From Thalassia testudinum (lineage: Eukaryota > Streptophyta > Magnoliopsida > Alismatales > Hydrocharitaceae), in assembly GCA_037157565.1 (NCBI GenBank), contig JAZHRO010000039.1, forward strand, positions 48,174,001 to 48,238,000: a stretch of 64,000 bases of DNA, read 5' to 3'. Under the pieces are notes generated by a model. That model did not search any database. It saw nothing but the letters and a program-made list of their open reading frames with translations, and was not told the origin of the DNA. A program made the translations under genes and the position numbers. Below, in pieces: positions 21,491-32,993 of the stretch (positions within the stretch are counted from its first letter, which is position 1; every line of letters begins with the position of its first letter).

Positions 21491-22390
21491 ATGGCCGATC
21501 CGTACTTGCAGTCTCTGCGCGACAGAGTACTGTCAGGAGACCCAGGGGACTTCTCTTTCACAGACCAGGTGCTGTGCCTGAGGGGACGGTTGTGCGTTCC
21601 CAGGGACGAGGAGCTATTGAGAGAGCTCCTGACTGAGGCACATGGTTCCAGATTCACCATACATCCCGGAAACACGAAGATGTACCACGACTTGAGACGC
21701 GAGTTTTGGTGGAGGGGGATGAAGCGGGATGTGGGTGAATTCGTGCAGCAGTGCTTAGTTTGCCTGCAAGTGAAAGCCGAGCATCAGAGGCCTGCAGGGC
21801 CACTACAGCCGCTTCCACTGCCAGAGTGGAAGTGGGAGAGCATCACCATGGACTTGGTGGTGGGCTTACCTGTTACCCAGCGAGGACACGATGCAGTCTA
21901 GGTAATTGCGGATAGACTGACGAAGACGGCACGATTCTTGCCGATCCGAGTCACTTTCGGACCAGCACAGTTGGCAGAGAGGTGCATCCACGACGTGGTA
22001 CGACTACACGGAGTTTCGTAGGAGATCGTATACGACCGGGATACCCGCTTTACGTCCCAGTTTTGGGCTGAGTTCCAGCAGGCCCTGGGGACATGGTTGA
22101 GGTTTAGTACAGCTTACCACCCCCAGACGGACGGACAGTCTGAGCACACGATACAGACACTTGAGGACCTTTTGCGTGCCTGTGTACTGGACTGGAGGGG
22201 CTCTTGGGAGGACACCTGCCCCTGGCAGAGTTTGCATACAACAACAGCTATCACTCGAGCATCGGCATGGCTCCCTACGAGGCTCTATACGGACGGAGGT
22301 GTACGGCACCCTTGAGTTGGGTTGAGGTGGGGACCAAGTGGGAGGTTGGCCCCAAGTTGATCCGGTTGAGTCAGGAGGTAGTCGAGTAGA
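21491..22390 (+). pseudogene. Integrase (element 1)
   Basis: The zinc-binding N-terminus is readable: HGSRFTIHPG and CLVCLQVK form the H-H-C-C site. The catalytic core begins ITMDLVVGLP (first Asp). Stops occur at 21899-21901 (TGG to TAG), 22019-22021 (CGG to TAG) and about 22387 (CAG to TAG). The second Asp is in VYDRDTRF (about 22035) and the Glu in [12 protein letters not shown] (22142). A 1-bp loss in 'GAGGACACC' (22209; element 2 has GAGGAACACC) shifts frame and scrambles the segment after SWED. Integrase would join the cDNA ends to the host chromosome. Confidence 0.85.
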
Positions 22391-22918
22391 TCCACAGGCG
22401 ACTCCGCACTGTCAGGAGCAGACAGAAGAGCTACGCGGATCGGAGACGCAGAGGTGCAGTTCGAGGTTGGGGACCACGTCTTTCTTCGTCTTTCGCCCAT
22501 GAAGGGCCTGCAGCGGTTTGGGGTGAGAGGGAAGCTCGCGCCGAGGTTCGTGGGGCCCTTTGAGGTCCTGGAGCGGGTTGGACCCGTTGCTTACAGACTT
22601 GCCCTCCCTCCTCAACTTTCTGGTGTGCACGACGTGTTCCACGTGTCCAACCTCAGGAAGTACGTAGCCGATCCTAGTCACGTACTGAGTCACGAGAGCG
22701 TCGAGGTGGGAGACGACTTGACCTACCCCGAGCGGCCAGTGCAGATTCTTGACCGAGCCGTCTGCAATTTGAGACGAAAGCAAGTACCCCTGGTGAAGGT
22801 TTTGTGGAGGGGCCAGCGGTACGAGGAGGCTACCTGGGAGCTTGAGGCGGCAATGCTGGAGCGGTACCCGGAGCTCTTCGCGGGTACATTCTTTCGGACC
22901 GGCTTCGGTTCTGTTTGA
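22391..22918 (+). pseudogene. Integrase C-terminal region with chromodomain (element 1)
   Basis: The tail continues with FEVGDHVFLRLSPMKG, then KLAPRFVGPFEVLERVG and DVFHVSNLRKYV, the usual GPF/Y-like module of gypsy integrases. It ends with a chromodomain: ERPVQILD, VKVLWRGQRYEEATWE, ERYPELF. Chromodomains of this clade target integration to heterochromatin. A small insertion (GACGCAGAGG versus AACGCAGAGAGG) changes frame near 22450, after which the frame is open to the TGA at 22916. Confidence 0.85.
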
Positions 22919-22966
22919 GTTTGTTATGTTTTTATATGACGTTTTTCCCGCACCCTAGTCAGCGCA

Positions 22967-22984
22967 AGTTTCGGGGACGAAACT
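22967..22984 (+). repeat. Conserved hairpin upstream of the 3' LTR
   Basis: AGTTTCG GGGA CGAAACT is a perfect 7-bp stem, present identically in element 2 (48697-48714). In related plant gypsy elements this phrase precedes a G-rich polypurine tract. Here the 19 bases before the LTR (CTTCCTTTGAGTTTGTTATA) are not purine-rich. Confidence 0.7.
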
Positions 22985-23003
22985 TCCTTTGAGTTTGTTA
23001 TAT

Positions 23004-25727
23004 TGTTACGAACGCAGCTTCAAGACGTTTTTAAGACGTCTGGGAGGTGTCCCAGACGTCTAACCAGACGTCTGGAACCCCTTCCAGACATCTGGGATTT
23101 AATTTTCTGCGAAGTACGGGGTTGCGTCTGCGCGCATGCGCGTGCAGACCTGCAACCACCCGCTGTCCTCTTTTTCCCTCTCTCCTCCTGCAGGCACAGT
23201 GCTGCGCTCCCTCTCTCTCTCTCTCCCCGCGTGGCCTTATAAGGCCCTCGCCCTCTCCCTCACTCTCATCTCCTCCGCTTCCCTCTTCTTCTTCTCACAG
23301 CCGGTGCGAGAGCGCAAGCGAGCGACGGCAGCGGCAGCCGCGGCGAGTGTGCGGGAGGAGGTGTTGCGCGAGGGAGGAGACGCTCGACCGTGAGGGCTCA
23401 AGCTTGCCGGGGCAGCTAGGGCCAGCCGGCGGGGGAGCAGCGGGCGTGGAGCGTCATTGGAGGGCTGCTGCAGCTGGAGCAGCAGGCGAACGGGGCACGG
23501 CGCGGCCGTGCGTCGTGGGCGGAGAGCGAGAGGAGCTATGAATCTGAAAATTTTTCCAGATTCAGACATCTGGGCTTCCAACCAGATGACGGTGAAGACG
23601 TCTGGAGGATTGTCCAGAAGTCTAGTAAGTAAGTTATTCGTCCTTCTTCCTTTTTCGCGCGTACGGCCATGCAGCCGTCCGCCGCGCCTTCGTCTGCGAC
23701 CCACCGTACTGAGAGCGAGGAGTGGTTACGTGCAGGTTCTGCTCGGGAGGGCGCGGGACTCGCCATCCAACCCGAATCGGACATCTGGCTGCAGTGCCAG
23801 ACGACGGAGAGGACTTCCAGACGTCCGGGTTGACCATCGGACGTCTGGGGATTAAGCCAGACGCCCCCACAGGCTTCTGGACATCTGAGGGACTACACAG
23901 AGTGAAGGTATCCTCTAAACCACCTTTTAAGACGTCTGGAAGAGGTTCCAGACGTCTGATTTTGGACTGTTTCGTCGTTTTCGACCTGTTTAGGGCCTGT
24001 TCGGAGTCCGTTTTCTGCGTTTCGAGTTGCGTTCTTTCCGGAATAAAATCCTCTACCTGTTTACAGTAATTATATACTATTCTGAGAAACTCCTTGTGCT
24101 TGATCCTTGTGTTAGGACCCCGTTCCATTGCAGTCTCGGGCGTTGCGGAGATGCGCGGGATTTCCGACCACGCCCCCAGTACTCCCATTGTAGCTGGTAG
24201 AGTGGCTTGTAAATTTATTAGTATAATTTCTTACAATTATGGAAAAATTAATAGAACTTAGGGCACTGCATGAATCCTAGGAATGAGGAACTAGATTGAT
24301 TGATAGATCCTAGGGTATTGCATGAAACCTAGGACAGGAAACTAGATTGAATGATAGATCCTAGGGTACGGCATGAATCCTAGGACTGGAAAACTAGTGA
24401 CATGTATATAATATTGCAGTCTTGGAAAATGTGGAAAGGAAATAATAGCTGCCTGTAAATTGATTTAACAGCTGCCTATTATGAATAAATAAACATGATT
24501 GAGAACATGGGTTGCATGAACGTGAAATTGGAACGGTGAAACCTAAATGTGCTGAGTAAAAGAGCTGGAACCCTACGGGGAATTAGGAGTAGAACTCCTG
24601 GAAAGAGAATGGAATGGAACTGAGAAAGAAAGATGTGGAAGTGTGTTGTCTCTGGGGTATGTGATACCAAGAGAGCACACATTACGTCTTAGTGCAGAGC
24701 AGAACTAGCCGCCCCAGGGATCCGGGGTTAGGTCTGGCCACTTTGTACCGACTTGCTGGCCCTCGTGTACACAGTACCGAGGAGAGCTACTAGTGTAGGG
24801 AGAGCACTAGCTACCCCACGGGCCCTGGGGTTCTGCTAGCCTCCTACACCGACTTGTTAGGCCCACTGGGCAAACCAGGGTAGTCAGGCGAGGGTGCGCA
24901 GACTGTGGAGGGGTTGGACCCCTGTTGCTGAGAGGGCTCTGCCCTATACTGGTTCCGTGCTGTGCTTTGGGTGCACCCGTTAATGGAAACGACTGACCGC
25001 GTGCCAGTGCGAGGTAGCTACCCATGTGTTTATCGCGCGTGCCGTAGTCACCATTACGTCTGTTAGCGACCTTGGGGTGGTTGACTGAGAGTAGGATCAC
25101 CACGGGGGACTCTCCCGACCAGGAGAGCACCACGTGTTACTTCTACTTTTCGGGAAAGACTGCAATAAGATCGTTCCCACGAGGAACATTCGAGATCAAG
25201 TGAAGGATCTGAGAAATAGATAACTTGTAAAACAACAGAAAGACATAAATAAAGAAAGAAAAAAAATAAAACAGTTACTGTACACTTTACTGCTTCTTTT
25301 GTTTAGTTGCCACTCTACTCAGCGTTTCGCTGACGTGTTACACTCGTTACTTTTAGGATCAGGTGTTGAGCAGTCAGGGTCAGCGGCTGCAGAGGACGCT
25401 GGGCTGAGTAGGGTCCAGTAGAGTTACCACAGTTCTTTTGTACCCCTTTTGTTCCACTGTAGTGAGTAGTTCTTGTTACTCTCTGTACTTTTCTTCACTT
25501 GTAGTTCATGGTATGTTAGAAATGTTGTTCTACTGTTGTGGTGGTACATACTGTAGTAGTTCTTTTTCTTACTGCTATATTTTTGTTACTGCTAGTTATA
25601 TTCATGCTGAATGTGATTTATTTTACTGCTCTTTTGGTTACTTCCTCGTTGGATGACTAGGTCTTGGGATTAGTCGAGTCGGTCCGGTTCTCGTGTCTCG
25701 TAGGGACTCGGGGATCGGGTCGTTACA
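23004..25727 (+). mobile_element. 3' LTR of element 1, 2,724 bp
   Basis: It runs from TGTTACGAACG to GGGTCGTTACA. Promoter palindrome GGCCTTATAAGGCC is at 23233-23246, the leader hairpin (GAATCTGAAAA / TTTTCCAGATTC) at 23540-23563, and many AGACGTCTGG palindromes at 23025-23110 and 23560-23960. The tandem 'tagatcctagg' array is at about 24246-24393. The rest is a GC-rich R/U5 part with conserved GACTGACCGCGTGCCAGTGC and a T-rich end. Unlike element 2 it has only one copy of the 'TGTGGAGGGG' unit (about 24905). Y LTR copy B resumes immediately after it. Confidence 0.9.
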
Positions 25728-27435
25728 GCCGAGTTCCTTAGCAAAACTTGGCCTTAGAAATCCCCTCTTCCTCCTTCTCTACCCGTCTTCAAAGTTTGCT
25801 CGATCGACCTCCTCTATTCACCCTCGTCCGGTTGTCCAACCATCAAATTGGACGACCCATATCCTTCTCTTCTTTACGATCCTCTCCGGCCAAAGAAAGG
25901 ACGTCTCCTTGCCCCGTTCGTCGTCGCCGTCCTTCCGCTTTCATCTCCTTCTCCGACTCCGGTCAGCCACAACAGGAGCATCCCCACCTCAATTCTCTCC
26001 TCTTAGCTCATTTTTCTCTTCCTTTATTCCTCTATTACACTTCCCCCTCGCCTACACTTCCAAACAACCATGCTACTGCCCCCGACACACTCACCTTCAT
26101 CCGCTTCGGCCAAACTCCGGTGAGGCTGAGAGCTCACTACACTCCACCAAACACGCCTGCTACACTCCCAAAAGCTCCATTGTGCTCCCTCCATCAAAAG
26201 CCCTCTCCTATTTCGCTCCATTGCTCGCCCTAGCCCCCCATCAACCAACCCATCGTCTGCACCACCTTCTCACCTCCGTCCAACCACCATACACCCTCAC
26301 ACAGCACAACATCACTACCCACACATTCGCCGTGGTCCGGCGATGCTCCTGAACTATTTTAATTGGGCTGAGAGGCCGTATGTGTGTTTTTAGGTCTTTG
26401 TCGCCCTCTGCCGTCGCCTTTGTCATCTCTAACGCCGTCACGCTTCCTCTGGCCATCACTGCTACTAATTCCACTTGCAATCGACGCGGACACATCCCAA
26501 GAGCAGAGCTGCACCTTCAATTGAGCACATAACAAATTCGAGCAGCTCGCAATCAAGTGTTGCACTTCCTGCGGTTTCACGAAGAAAAGGCATTGCCTTT
26601 ACTGCCACATTATGTGTGGACAAGGGGCTACGCACGCATAAGTTGAATTCTTACTGATAACTGTTCTCCCAAGCACATGAGGGGTCGGGTCCCCCATGCA
26701 TGTGCCTCCTTGCGCCCTCACGCCTTGCCCGTGCACACATGCATGCAGGTCTGGCTAAACCCTATTACCCGGATTCCTATACCCGCTTATATACCCGGGT
26801 TTGAGAGAAGAGAAGAGAAATAGAGGAGGAATTGTGATGAGAGAGGGGGAGGGTTTTGCTTTTGCAGGTATGTCCCTGTGCGACACTTAGTCGCTAGAGG
26901 GAATTGTTCCCTTGTACTGCCAAGGGAAGAAAAAGAGGAAGAGGGCCTGTGCGTGCTGAAAGAAGAAGGAAGGAAGAAGAAGAAAGAGAGAGAGAGGCTT
27001 TGCATTTGAAGAAAAAAAGAAGGGAGGCTCTATTAAGTCGACAACACTGTGGCATTATTTGAATTACTGTTGAATAATTTAAATACTATAGTTTACAATT
27101 GAATTCTGATTGAATAATTGCATACATGCTTAATTAAGAGGATTAGTGGTGATTTAAATCACCATTGTTTTTTATTCTCTTCTTTTTGTCCATGCAATCT
27201 CTAAATACATTGAATAAATAATGTGACAGGTTATTATTAATTGAATATCTATTTTTAATGCTCAATTAATTGTACTCATTGATTCTAATTAAATATTAGT
27301 GCGTGAATTCCATATTTGCTCCCTGTGTTCTACCTCGGACTTATGTTCGAGTTATAAATTGTAATTGTTGATTAAGCGATTTAGGAGACTTTACTACAAC
27401 GAAACACTTTAATCTCCTGGATAGCCCTACCAACA

Positions 27436-27934
27436 CTGTTCTAGGTCTTAATTGTCTGATCTAAACATCAGATGACTTAGAAGTCATTATTAGACGTCTG
27501 GTATCATTGTTGGATGTCTGATAAGACCAACTGCTTACAATTTTGGCTCTCTAATATGATTTTAGGTTTTCCCTAAGTGTCCTAATGATGGGTAAGTGTT
27601 CCTAGGACTTGGGTACTTATATTTTGGGCTCTTTACAAAGAATCTAAAGAAATGAAAAGAGCAACAACAACATAAGGATTACAACAATAATTTCTAAGTC
27701 CTATTCTTCTTCTTCTTCTTCAAGCTTTAGCTCCAAGCAAAGCTCCAACCTATGCTCCTTGATGCTTTTGTTCTTCCCTCAAGCTCCTCCATTCCTTCAT
27801 GGACTAGAGCTTGAACTCTTTCACACTGGTATACATTTGCAATAATCTTGAAATCTTAAACTCACTTGCAAATGTTAAATCATAAGTGTTTTGTTATCAT
27901 CAAAATCAATTATCGTTGTGCCTTTGCACCAACA
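27436..27934 (-). mobile_element. Family Z LTR, 5' portion, right piece of split copy
   Basis: On the minus strand the LTR starts at 27934 with TGTTGGTGCAAAGGCAC and then ATTTTGATGATAACAAAA, closely matching the tip of the Z LTR ending at 7849. The 'TTTGGCTCTCTAATATGATTTTAGG' region and 'TTCCTAGGACTTGGG' also match 7470-7530 in order. GACGTCTGG motifs occur at 27494-27520. TACAT follows the tip. Confidence 0.65.
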
Positions 27935-30900
27935 TACATCATTGTTGACGTTACTGTAGCTGCCTTCCCTAATGGCATTGCATGTAATTATGGAGAAAAA
28001 TGCGGCTCTTTTGCTCTTCCAACCTCTTTCGATCTCGCACATTGCTTCCTCTTCCTCTTTCTCTCCCTCGCAACCCACCTTCTCTTTAGGGATTTCCATC
28101 CCCTCTTCTTCACTGTGGCCGCCCGTTGTTGCCCCCGTCGAGTGCCTCTCTGACTGCTTCGTCCTGCTAGAGTGTGTTGACTCCACCTAGCTGAAGTCTT
28201 GCCCGCCCAGCGACATCGGCTGGGCCATCAACGCAGCCAGCCACCTCCTCGTTTGTCTGCTAAAGGGAGGGAACTGGCTGGCCATACTTTTGGCCGGCTA
28301 CCCCCTCCTACTCCAACTTTGGGTGTCGCCTACCCGTCAGGAGGTCTACTAACCACCACTAAGCCGCTTAACTTGGGTGCTGGTTGTCTCCCCTTCCTTT
28401 TTCGCCCAATCACATCGTCGACGACTGGACGAGAGCAGGAGATGGCGAAGACGTGTGGTCTATTTAAGAGCAAATTGGAGAGGATGGGGGATGAGATCTA
28501 TGCGATACTTTCCTAAACCATGTTCTCCATGGAATGTGCTGATAGGTTAAAATACACCTATATGACTATTGTGCTACCTAACTCTTTCGAGTTTATGCTT
28601 TACAGCAATGTAATGCAGAAACTTTCGACTACTATTATTTTGAAAACTTTTGTATGTCTAAGAACTCTAAATGTTCCAGAAAAGATCATTTGTGTAACAC
28701 CTTTAGATGTCTGAATAGTTTTGATCGATTTTATCCTGCACAAACAACAACCACACATTTAGCTTTACTAGTTCTCTTACCCCAAAAAGTCCATCTTATT
28801 AGCAGAGGCTTTATTCTCATTTTATTTTCAGCAGTAGGCAACATCAGAAATCCACTAAGGATACACCAAGCACATGTTGCTTATGTATGTGTTGTACCCA
28901 ACTTCTGAACTCCAAAAATTTTTAATAAAGATTAAGGGGGTATTGTTTACTTCAGTCATCAAGAATCATGTGGTCAAGTATAAGCTCATCAGAAAAGTAC
29001 CTACGCACTCATGAATAAAGTGGAAGAACCTTGACCATTGCACCACTAACTCTTAGAAATGTACAAGCAATATCACATTACTTTAGCAACCACCTCCCAG
29101 GCCAATAGGAAAAAACCAACCAGCTAAAGTAGCGTAGGATGGGATAGGACTTTCACAATCTAACTTGTCTGAGTTCTAACTTGCTAATGGTAGTTCATCT
29201 GAATCTTTTTTTGTTGACAAGTTAGGCCAGGACGATGATGTTGCTATGCTATCATGATTTTTTTGTATCCTACTTGCATATTCACTTGCCAATTGGTTTG
29301 TTTCTTTCTCATGTTTCCCAAAATTTTTATACTTGCTCAACAATTAGTTATGATTTGTCATGTTCACATAAATTACCATTGTGTGACTTCTGGTTTACTT
29401 TTTTTCCTTTATCATTTTATACATTCTGGTAAGCAATCTTTTTCTAATCTCTTCCATTTATCTGGAGAGAATTACATCTTATACAAAAGCACAATTGATT
29501 TGAATTTGCTTTTGTATAGATACATGCTTCTCTTTTGGTTAAATTTATTGACTTACTTTAGCTACTTATAGTTTGTATTTCTCATAGTTCGTTTCGCTTA
29601 GTTCCCTAAAGTTGTATTCCCTCTTTTTAGATCACATATGAGAGTTTCAAGTCACATATGAATTGAATTCCCTGATGTTATCATGTGTTGCATTAGTACA
29701 TATGACCTCTCAAGTCACATATGAATTGAATTCCATTGCCCAAAAACAAAAGTGTTTTCCTTTGTTGGTGGAACTTTTTATCTTGATATTATTATACAAA
29801 TATCTAATTCCTTTGAAAGTTGTCCAGCTGCTTTTTTAATTTTAGATCTAGACATTATATCTCATCAAGAGGCTACTTTAGATTATATGCACCATTTAGA
29901 TGATGTTGATACTTTTTGGGGGAGCTTAAATATGACAAATTGGAGCAGAATGTGGCTTTGAAAGTTCTTACGAAGAAAGAAAGGAAGCTAGGCTTCAGTA
30001 ATTGCTAGACTACATATACCAGGTGTAAAAGATTGATATTATAGCCCTTTTATAGACAACTTAGAAGTTGACTAAATGGAAACTTTCTTAAGAAGGATAT
30101 TAAAGGTTCCTTATATGCATGTTTGGTTGCTGCTTGCTTTTGTACTTCTTTGCGGTAAAGGATGATTTTACTATGCAAATTATACTCCTACCGCAACGCA
30201 CAGATTAAAAATTAGTAAATATTCAAAGGGAGTTATTTCTTGGTCTCCTATTTAATAGTATGTTTAGTACCTATGCATTTATCATCACTAGCTTGTGCTT
30301 ATCACGATTGTAATAAGTATTTTGTTTTAAAGTGTTATTTACTCTTCACCTAGTATACCTCCTAGGTGTTCTATGTAATAACATATTTCTTAATTAGAGA
30401 ATTTGATTTTATATTGCAATATGTATACACAAACATAAAATTAGGGTATATTCTTCTTTTTTAAAAAAAAAGGATATGTTCCTCTATCCATATGCTTGGA
30501 CTATTGTCCACCTCTCTCCTTCCCCCAACCAATACTGTTCTCTTGTTCCTCTTGTGCAAACCCATGGTTAATTAGCTGATAAAAAAATAAAAAAGAATGT
30601 GTTTGTAGTATTCAATAGTTGAAGATTACCTGCTTGTATGTATGTTTCCTACGAGAGAAGATGAATTAACTTCTTTGATATTGTTTTGCACCATATGAAT
30701 GGATAGACTTTTGATTTTTGTGTTGTAGCTTCATGTTAGACATGCATTATATTGACTTTTTGTCACATCCAATCATGTGATAACGAACTTCAAATGGTTA
30801 TGTAATCCGTGATTTGAACTCATCAAATCTACAATTGTACCATTATTTATATCAGACTTAGACATGGTATATTCTCCTATTCATATTTAAATATACTCCC

Positions 30901-31955
30901 AATGGCATTACTCTATCTATTTCATACCTTCGTTAGAGACAAATCATAAATGATATGATCTTAATATGCCAATTCAACTAGCTTAGGATGCATAATTCCA
31001 ACAATGATCCATAAAGTGACACATATTTTTCCATATCCAATGGGTAAACTTTAATTTTATGTACGGTGCACTGCTCCGCAAAATGGGATACAAAGAGTAG
31101 AGTAATGGATTCCATGTATGTTACGTAAGGAAAGGAATATATCATCTCATTTTCCAGCATTTATCTTGATCTGATGAGCGAGAAAACCATTCTACTCGAG
31201 TACTCCTAAGGATTTATATCGATAAAAAATCTCTTTCTTTTTTAGTGGTGGTAGACTTCACATGGCTTTGATTACTTATTTAGAGTGAACTAATGTATTT
31301 TACTTTCTTTTAATGAGTGAGACGTGCTTCTTTAGCATGAGTGAAAATCCTTTTTTTTCTTTGGTGGAAACGTACGTTACAAAATGTATTATAACGTGCA
31401 TTTCAAAACTGGTGTCCGTTTACAAATATGCACGCAATATAGTTTGGATTCTATTTACAAACTACTGCTTCATCTGTTTGAACTGCAGAAAGTTACCGTA
31501 TGGAGAAAGTTCTACATGATCTACAACTTTTTCATTGCTTTGAGGATTATAGCTCATATAGTGACCTTTCTGTTTTATTGTGTTGTCATACCTATATCTT
31601 GTAAAGGTATCCAATTGGGGTGTCATTTATATCCCAACGACCATCACCCTCCTTAACGCAGTTGGGACTCCCAGGTTCGATTTCATTTTATAACTTTTTT
31701 ATATGTTTCAAGAGAAAAGATTTTTTTAAACGTTTATTTGCTGAACGTTTTTTTCATATTATTTTGATTAAATATCTAGATATGTTTTCAAAAATAAATA
31801 TTTAAGAAGATGTTTTTTCTTTTAATGATGTCATTAATATCCGAGGACGGTAGCAAACAAATTATTATAACTAGTAGCTTTTTCATCCCACTACCTAAAC
31901 AACCGGAAACCCTTCGACACTTCCTGTACCTTTTTGTTTTTTGAAGAGTAGAAGC
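27935..31955. other. Unassigned, mostly A+T-rich DNA
   Basis: No domain is recognised in any frame. A GC-richer pocket (about 27960-28500) with short open frames could be an eroded exon, but no splice pattern or motif supports a gene. The only clear local structure is a pair of 24-bp direct repeats at 29648 and 29711. Confidence 0.5.
29648..29734. repeat. Perfect 24-bp direct repeat, 63 bp apart
   Basis: The unit begins CAAGTCACATATGAATTG and occurs at 29648-29671 and 29711-29734, with a related CACATATGAGAG just upstream. It is a small local duplication of unknown origin. Confidence 0.8.
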
Positions 31956-31959
31956 CAAG

Positions 31960-32389
31960 TTCATTGCAACCTCAAGTGGTACACGTTAAATTTGGTCCAA
32001 GCCAGAAGTCAAAAACAGCATGACGAAGATAATGTCTAGCAAGATTGTGAACAAGAACAACACACTGCCGATGAACCTTGCATAAAGAGAAGGAAGGGAG
32101 TGAGTGGAAGAGGGATTCACATTTATGAATGGCACACTTCAATCTCCAATGAGGTTGCGAGAAGTTAAAGGATTTGACTAACGGGACTAGCAGCATCGTT
32201 GGATATTCTTCCCGTATCAATAGCCAAACTCAAGGCAAGACGTAGGCCTTGAAGAACTAAAGAACTTCAACTTCAAAGATGCTGGAAGTAGAGAGAGTAC
32301 GGCCGACCTAGCCAGAATTTCACCATTTTCTTTTACAACAACCACTGCAGCACAACATCTTCCATCTTTAACTGCAGCCGACCCTCAGA
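31960..32389 (-). pseudogene. RNase H-like (RVT_3-type) domain pseudogene
   Basis: Minus-strand translation in shifting frames gives pieces that match the order of the plant RVT_3 RNase H-like fold. A VVVKENGEILAR strand pair lies near 32350, an LRLALSLAIDTGRISND helix near 32240, and a C-terminal FSLCKVHRQCVVLVHNLAR segment (about 32065-32110) resembling the family's 'hVpRe-N-vAH-LAr' ending. In plants this domain occurs alone or at the 3' end of LINE-like elements; no RT is visible next to it. At least two frameshifts and stops make it non-functional. It abuts, on the same strand, a Y-LTR tip. Confidence 0.5.
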
Positions 32390-32464
32390 TGATTATGTAG
32401 AAGCTTTTATTAATCATACCTGACTAAAAGTGACTAGTTAGGGCATTTGATGGTGTTCCCATCA
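32390..32464 (-). mobile_element. Family Y LTR 5' tip (copy G)
   Basis: The 75 bp starting GATTATGTAGAAGC and ending TTGATGGTGTTCCCATCA align with the terminal 75 bp of the solo LTR ending at 19030 (GTTATGTAGGAGC ... TGATGAGGTTCTCATCA). The tip hairpin is kept by a paired change: TGATGG ... CCATCA instead of TGATGA ... TCATCA. Only the tip is recognisable; inward it meets the RNase H-like pseudogene. Confidence 0.55.
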
Positions 32465-32477
32465 ACAATATTTTGAT

Positions 32478-32993
32478 GGCCTATGTATGAAGACAATATT
32501 CCTGTACCTCCGGGTCAAGTGTATATGGTAGATTGTGAATATACAAATACCCATCAATTTCTCGCAACATATAGAAATGTCAATTACCACATCATCGAAT
32601 ACAACTCCAGGGGTTCACGCAGCAGATATTGAAGAAAAAGCAGTTCAACCATTGACATGCAAAGATTAGGAATTGCGTTGCGAAGTGTTTCAGTATTTTG
32701 AAGAAGAGATTATTTTGTTTGAAGTATCCTTCGTTCTATTCAGATGAAGGCCATCGAGATGTCGTCATTGCATGTTGTGTGATTCACAACTTCCTATTGA
32801 GAGATGGAGGACGTGATGAATTTTACAACAAGAATGTGGAAGTAACACCGTACCAAGATCATTTACTTGGTAGTCGACCAGTCCCAGGGACGGATAACTT
32901 TGGTGATACAATGCCTGAGCCTTCGATGACGTTAAGTCAAGCAGATATCCAACGTGGTGGACAAATAAGGGAGTCAATTGACGATATCATGTA
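32478..32993 (+). pseudogene. PIF/Harbinger transposase (DDE_Tnp4) C-terminal pseudogene
   Basis: Translation begins VPPGQVYMVDCEYTNTHQF, followed by LATYRNVNYHI. This matches the 'Y-vD-GYtN-GFLaPYR-vrYH' block with the second catalytic Asp. After frame changes come KQFNH-HAK-IRNCVAKCFSILKKRL (family: ElFN-rHs-lRN-IErtFGvLKkRF) and DVVIACCVIHNFL (family: iViACc-LHNfi), then a variable tail to a TAG at 32991-32993. The Glu expected in the IER motif is Ala here, so the catalytic triad is broken. The upstream half with the first Asp is absent. A Myb/SANT-like pseudogene of the kind Harbinger elements encode lies about 1.6 kb downstream on the same strand. No terminal inverted repeats were identified. 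Confidence 0.75.

Larger units (their letters stand above)
13067..25727 (+). mobile_element. Ty3/gypsy chromovirus (Tekay/Del-like) element 1, decayed
   Basis: Structure: 5' LTR missing its first bases (13067-15195), Met-tRNA PBS (15199), gag, protease remnant, RT, RNase H, integrase, C-terminal chromodomain, 3' LTR (23004-25727). It is inserted in Y LTR copy B, and its gag holds a solo Y LTR (16202-19030). The long LTRs, single gag-pol order and the integrase tail with an EEATWE chromodomain motif point to the Tekay/Del clade. It cannot move itself: it has several frameshifts, stops, a deleted protease active site and an RT Asp-to-Gly change. The five bases after the 3' LTR (GCCGA) have no partner on the left, so the 5' boundary was lost by deletion. 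Confidence 0.9.
12195..27435 (+). mobile_element. Family Y LTR copy B, split by gypsy element 1
   Basis: Segment 12195-13040 is U3 and 25728-27435 is the rest. The left tip TAATGAT AACGAC ATCATCA mirrors copy A. The right end ...CCCTACCAACA matches the family terminus. After the gypsy LTR the sequence resumes with 'CCTTAGC...TTCCTC', which aligns with copy A. It keeps the GGGCTGAGAGGCCGTAT/acceptor block at 26363-26393 and the CTCCCTGTGTTCTACCTCGG block near 27325. Flanks GTGTT (12190-12194) and CTGTT (27436-27440) would be a TSD with one mismatch. No internal coding region remains, so it is a probable solo LTR. Confidence 0.7.

Noticed and set aside
25693..26352. 220-codon proline/serine-rich open frame
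   Set aside because: It starts in the end of the gypsy 3' LTR and continues into Y LTR copy B. It crosses an insertion junction and has no domain.
27960..28510. Possible host exon (GC-richer, short open frames on both strands)
   Set aside because: No recognisable domain, no convincing splice structure and frames in several phases; left as unassigned.
31640..31690. CCCAGGTTCGATTTC resembling a tRNA T-arm or pol III B box
   Set aside because: No A box, no cloverleaf-compatible arms and no acceptor stem could be formed around it.
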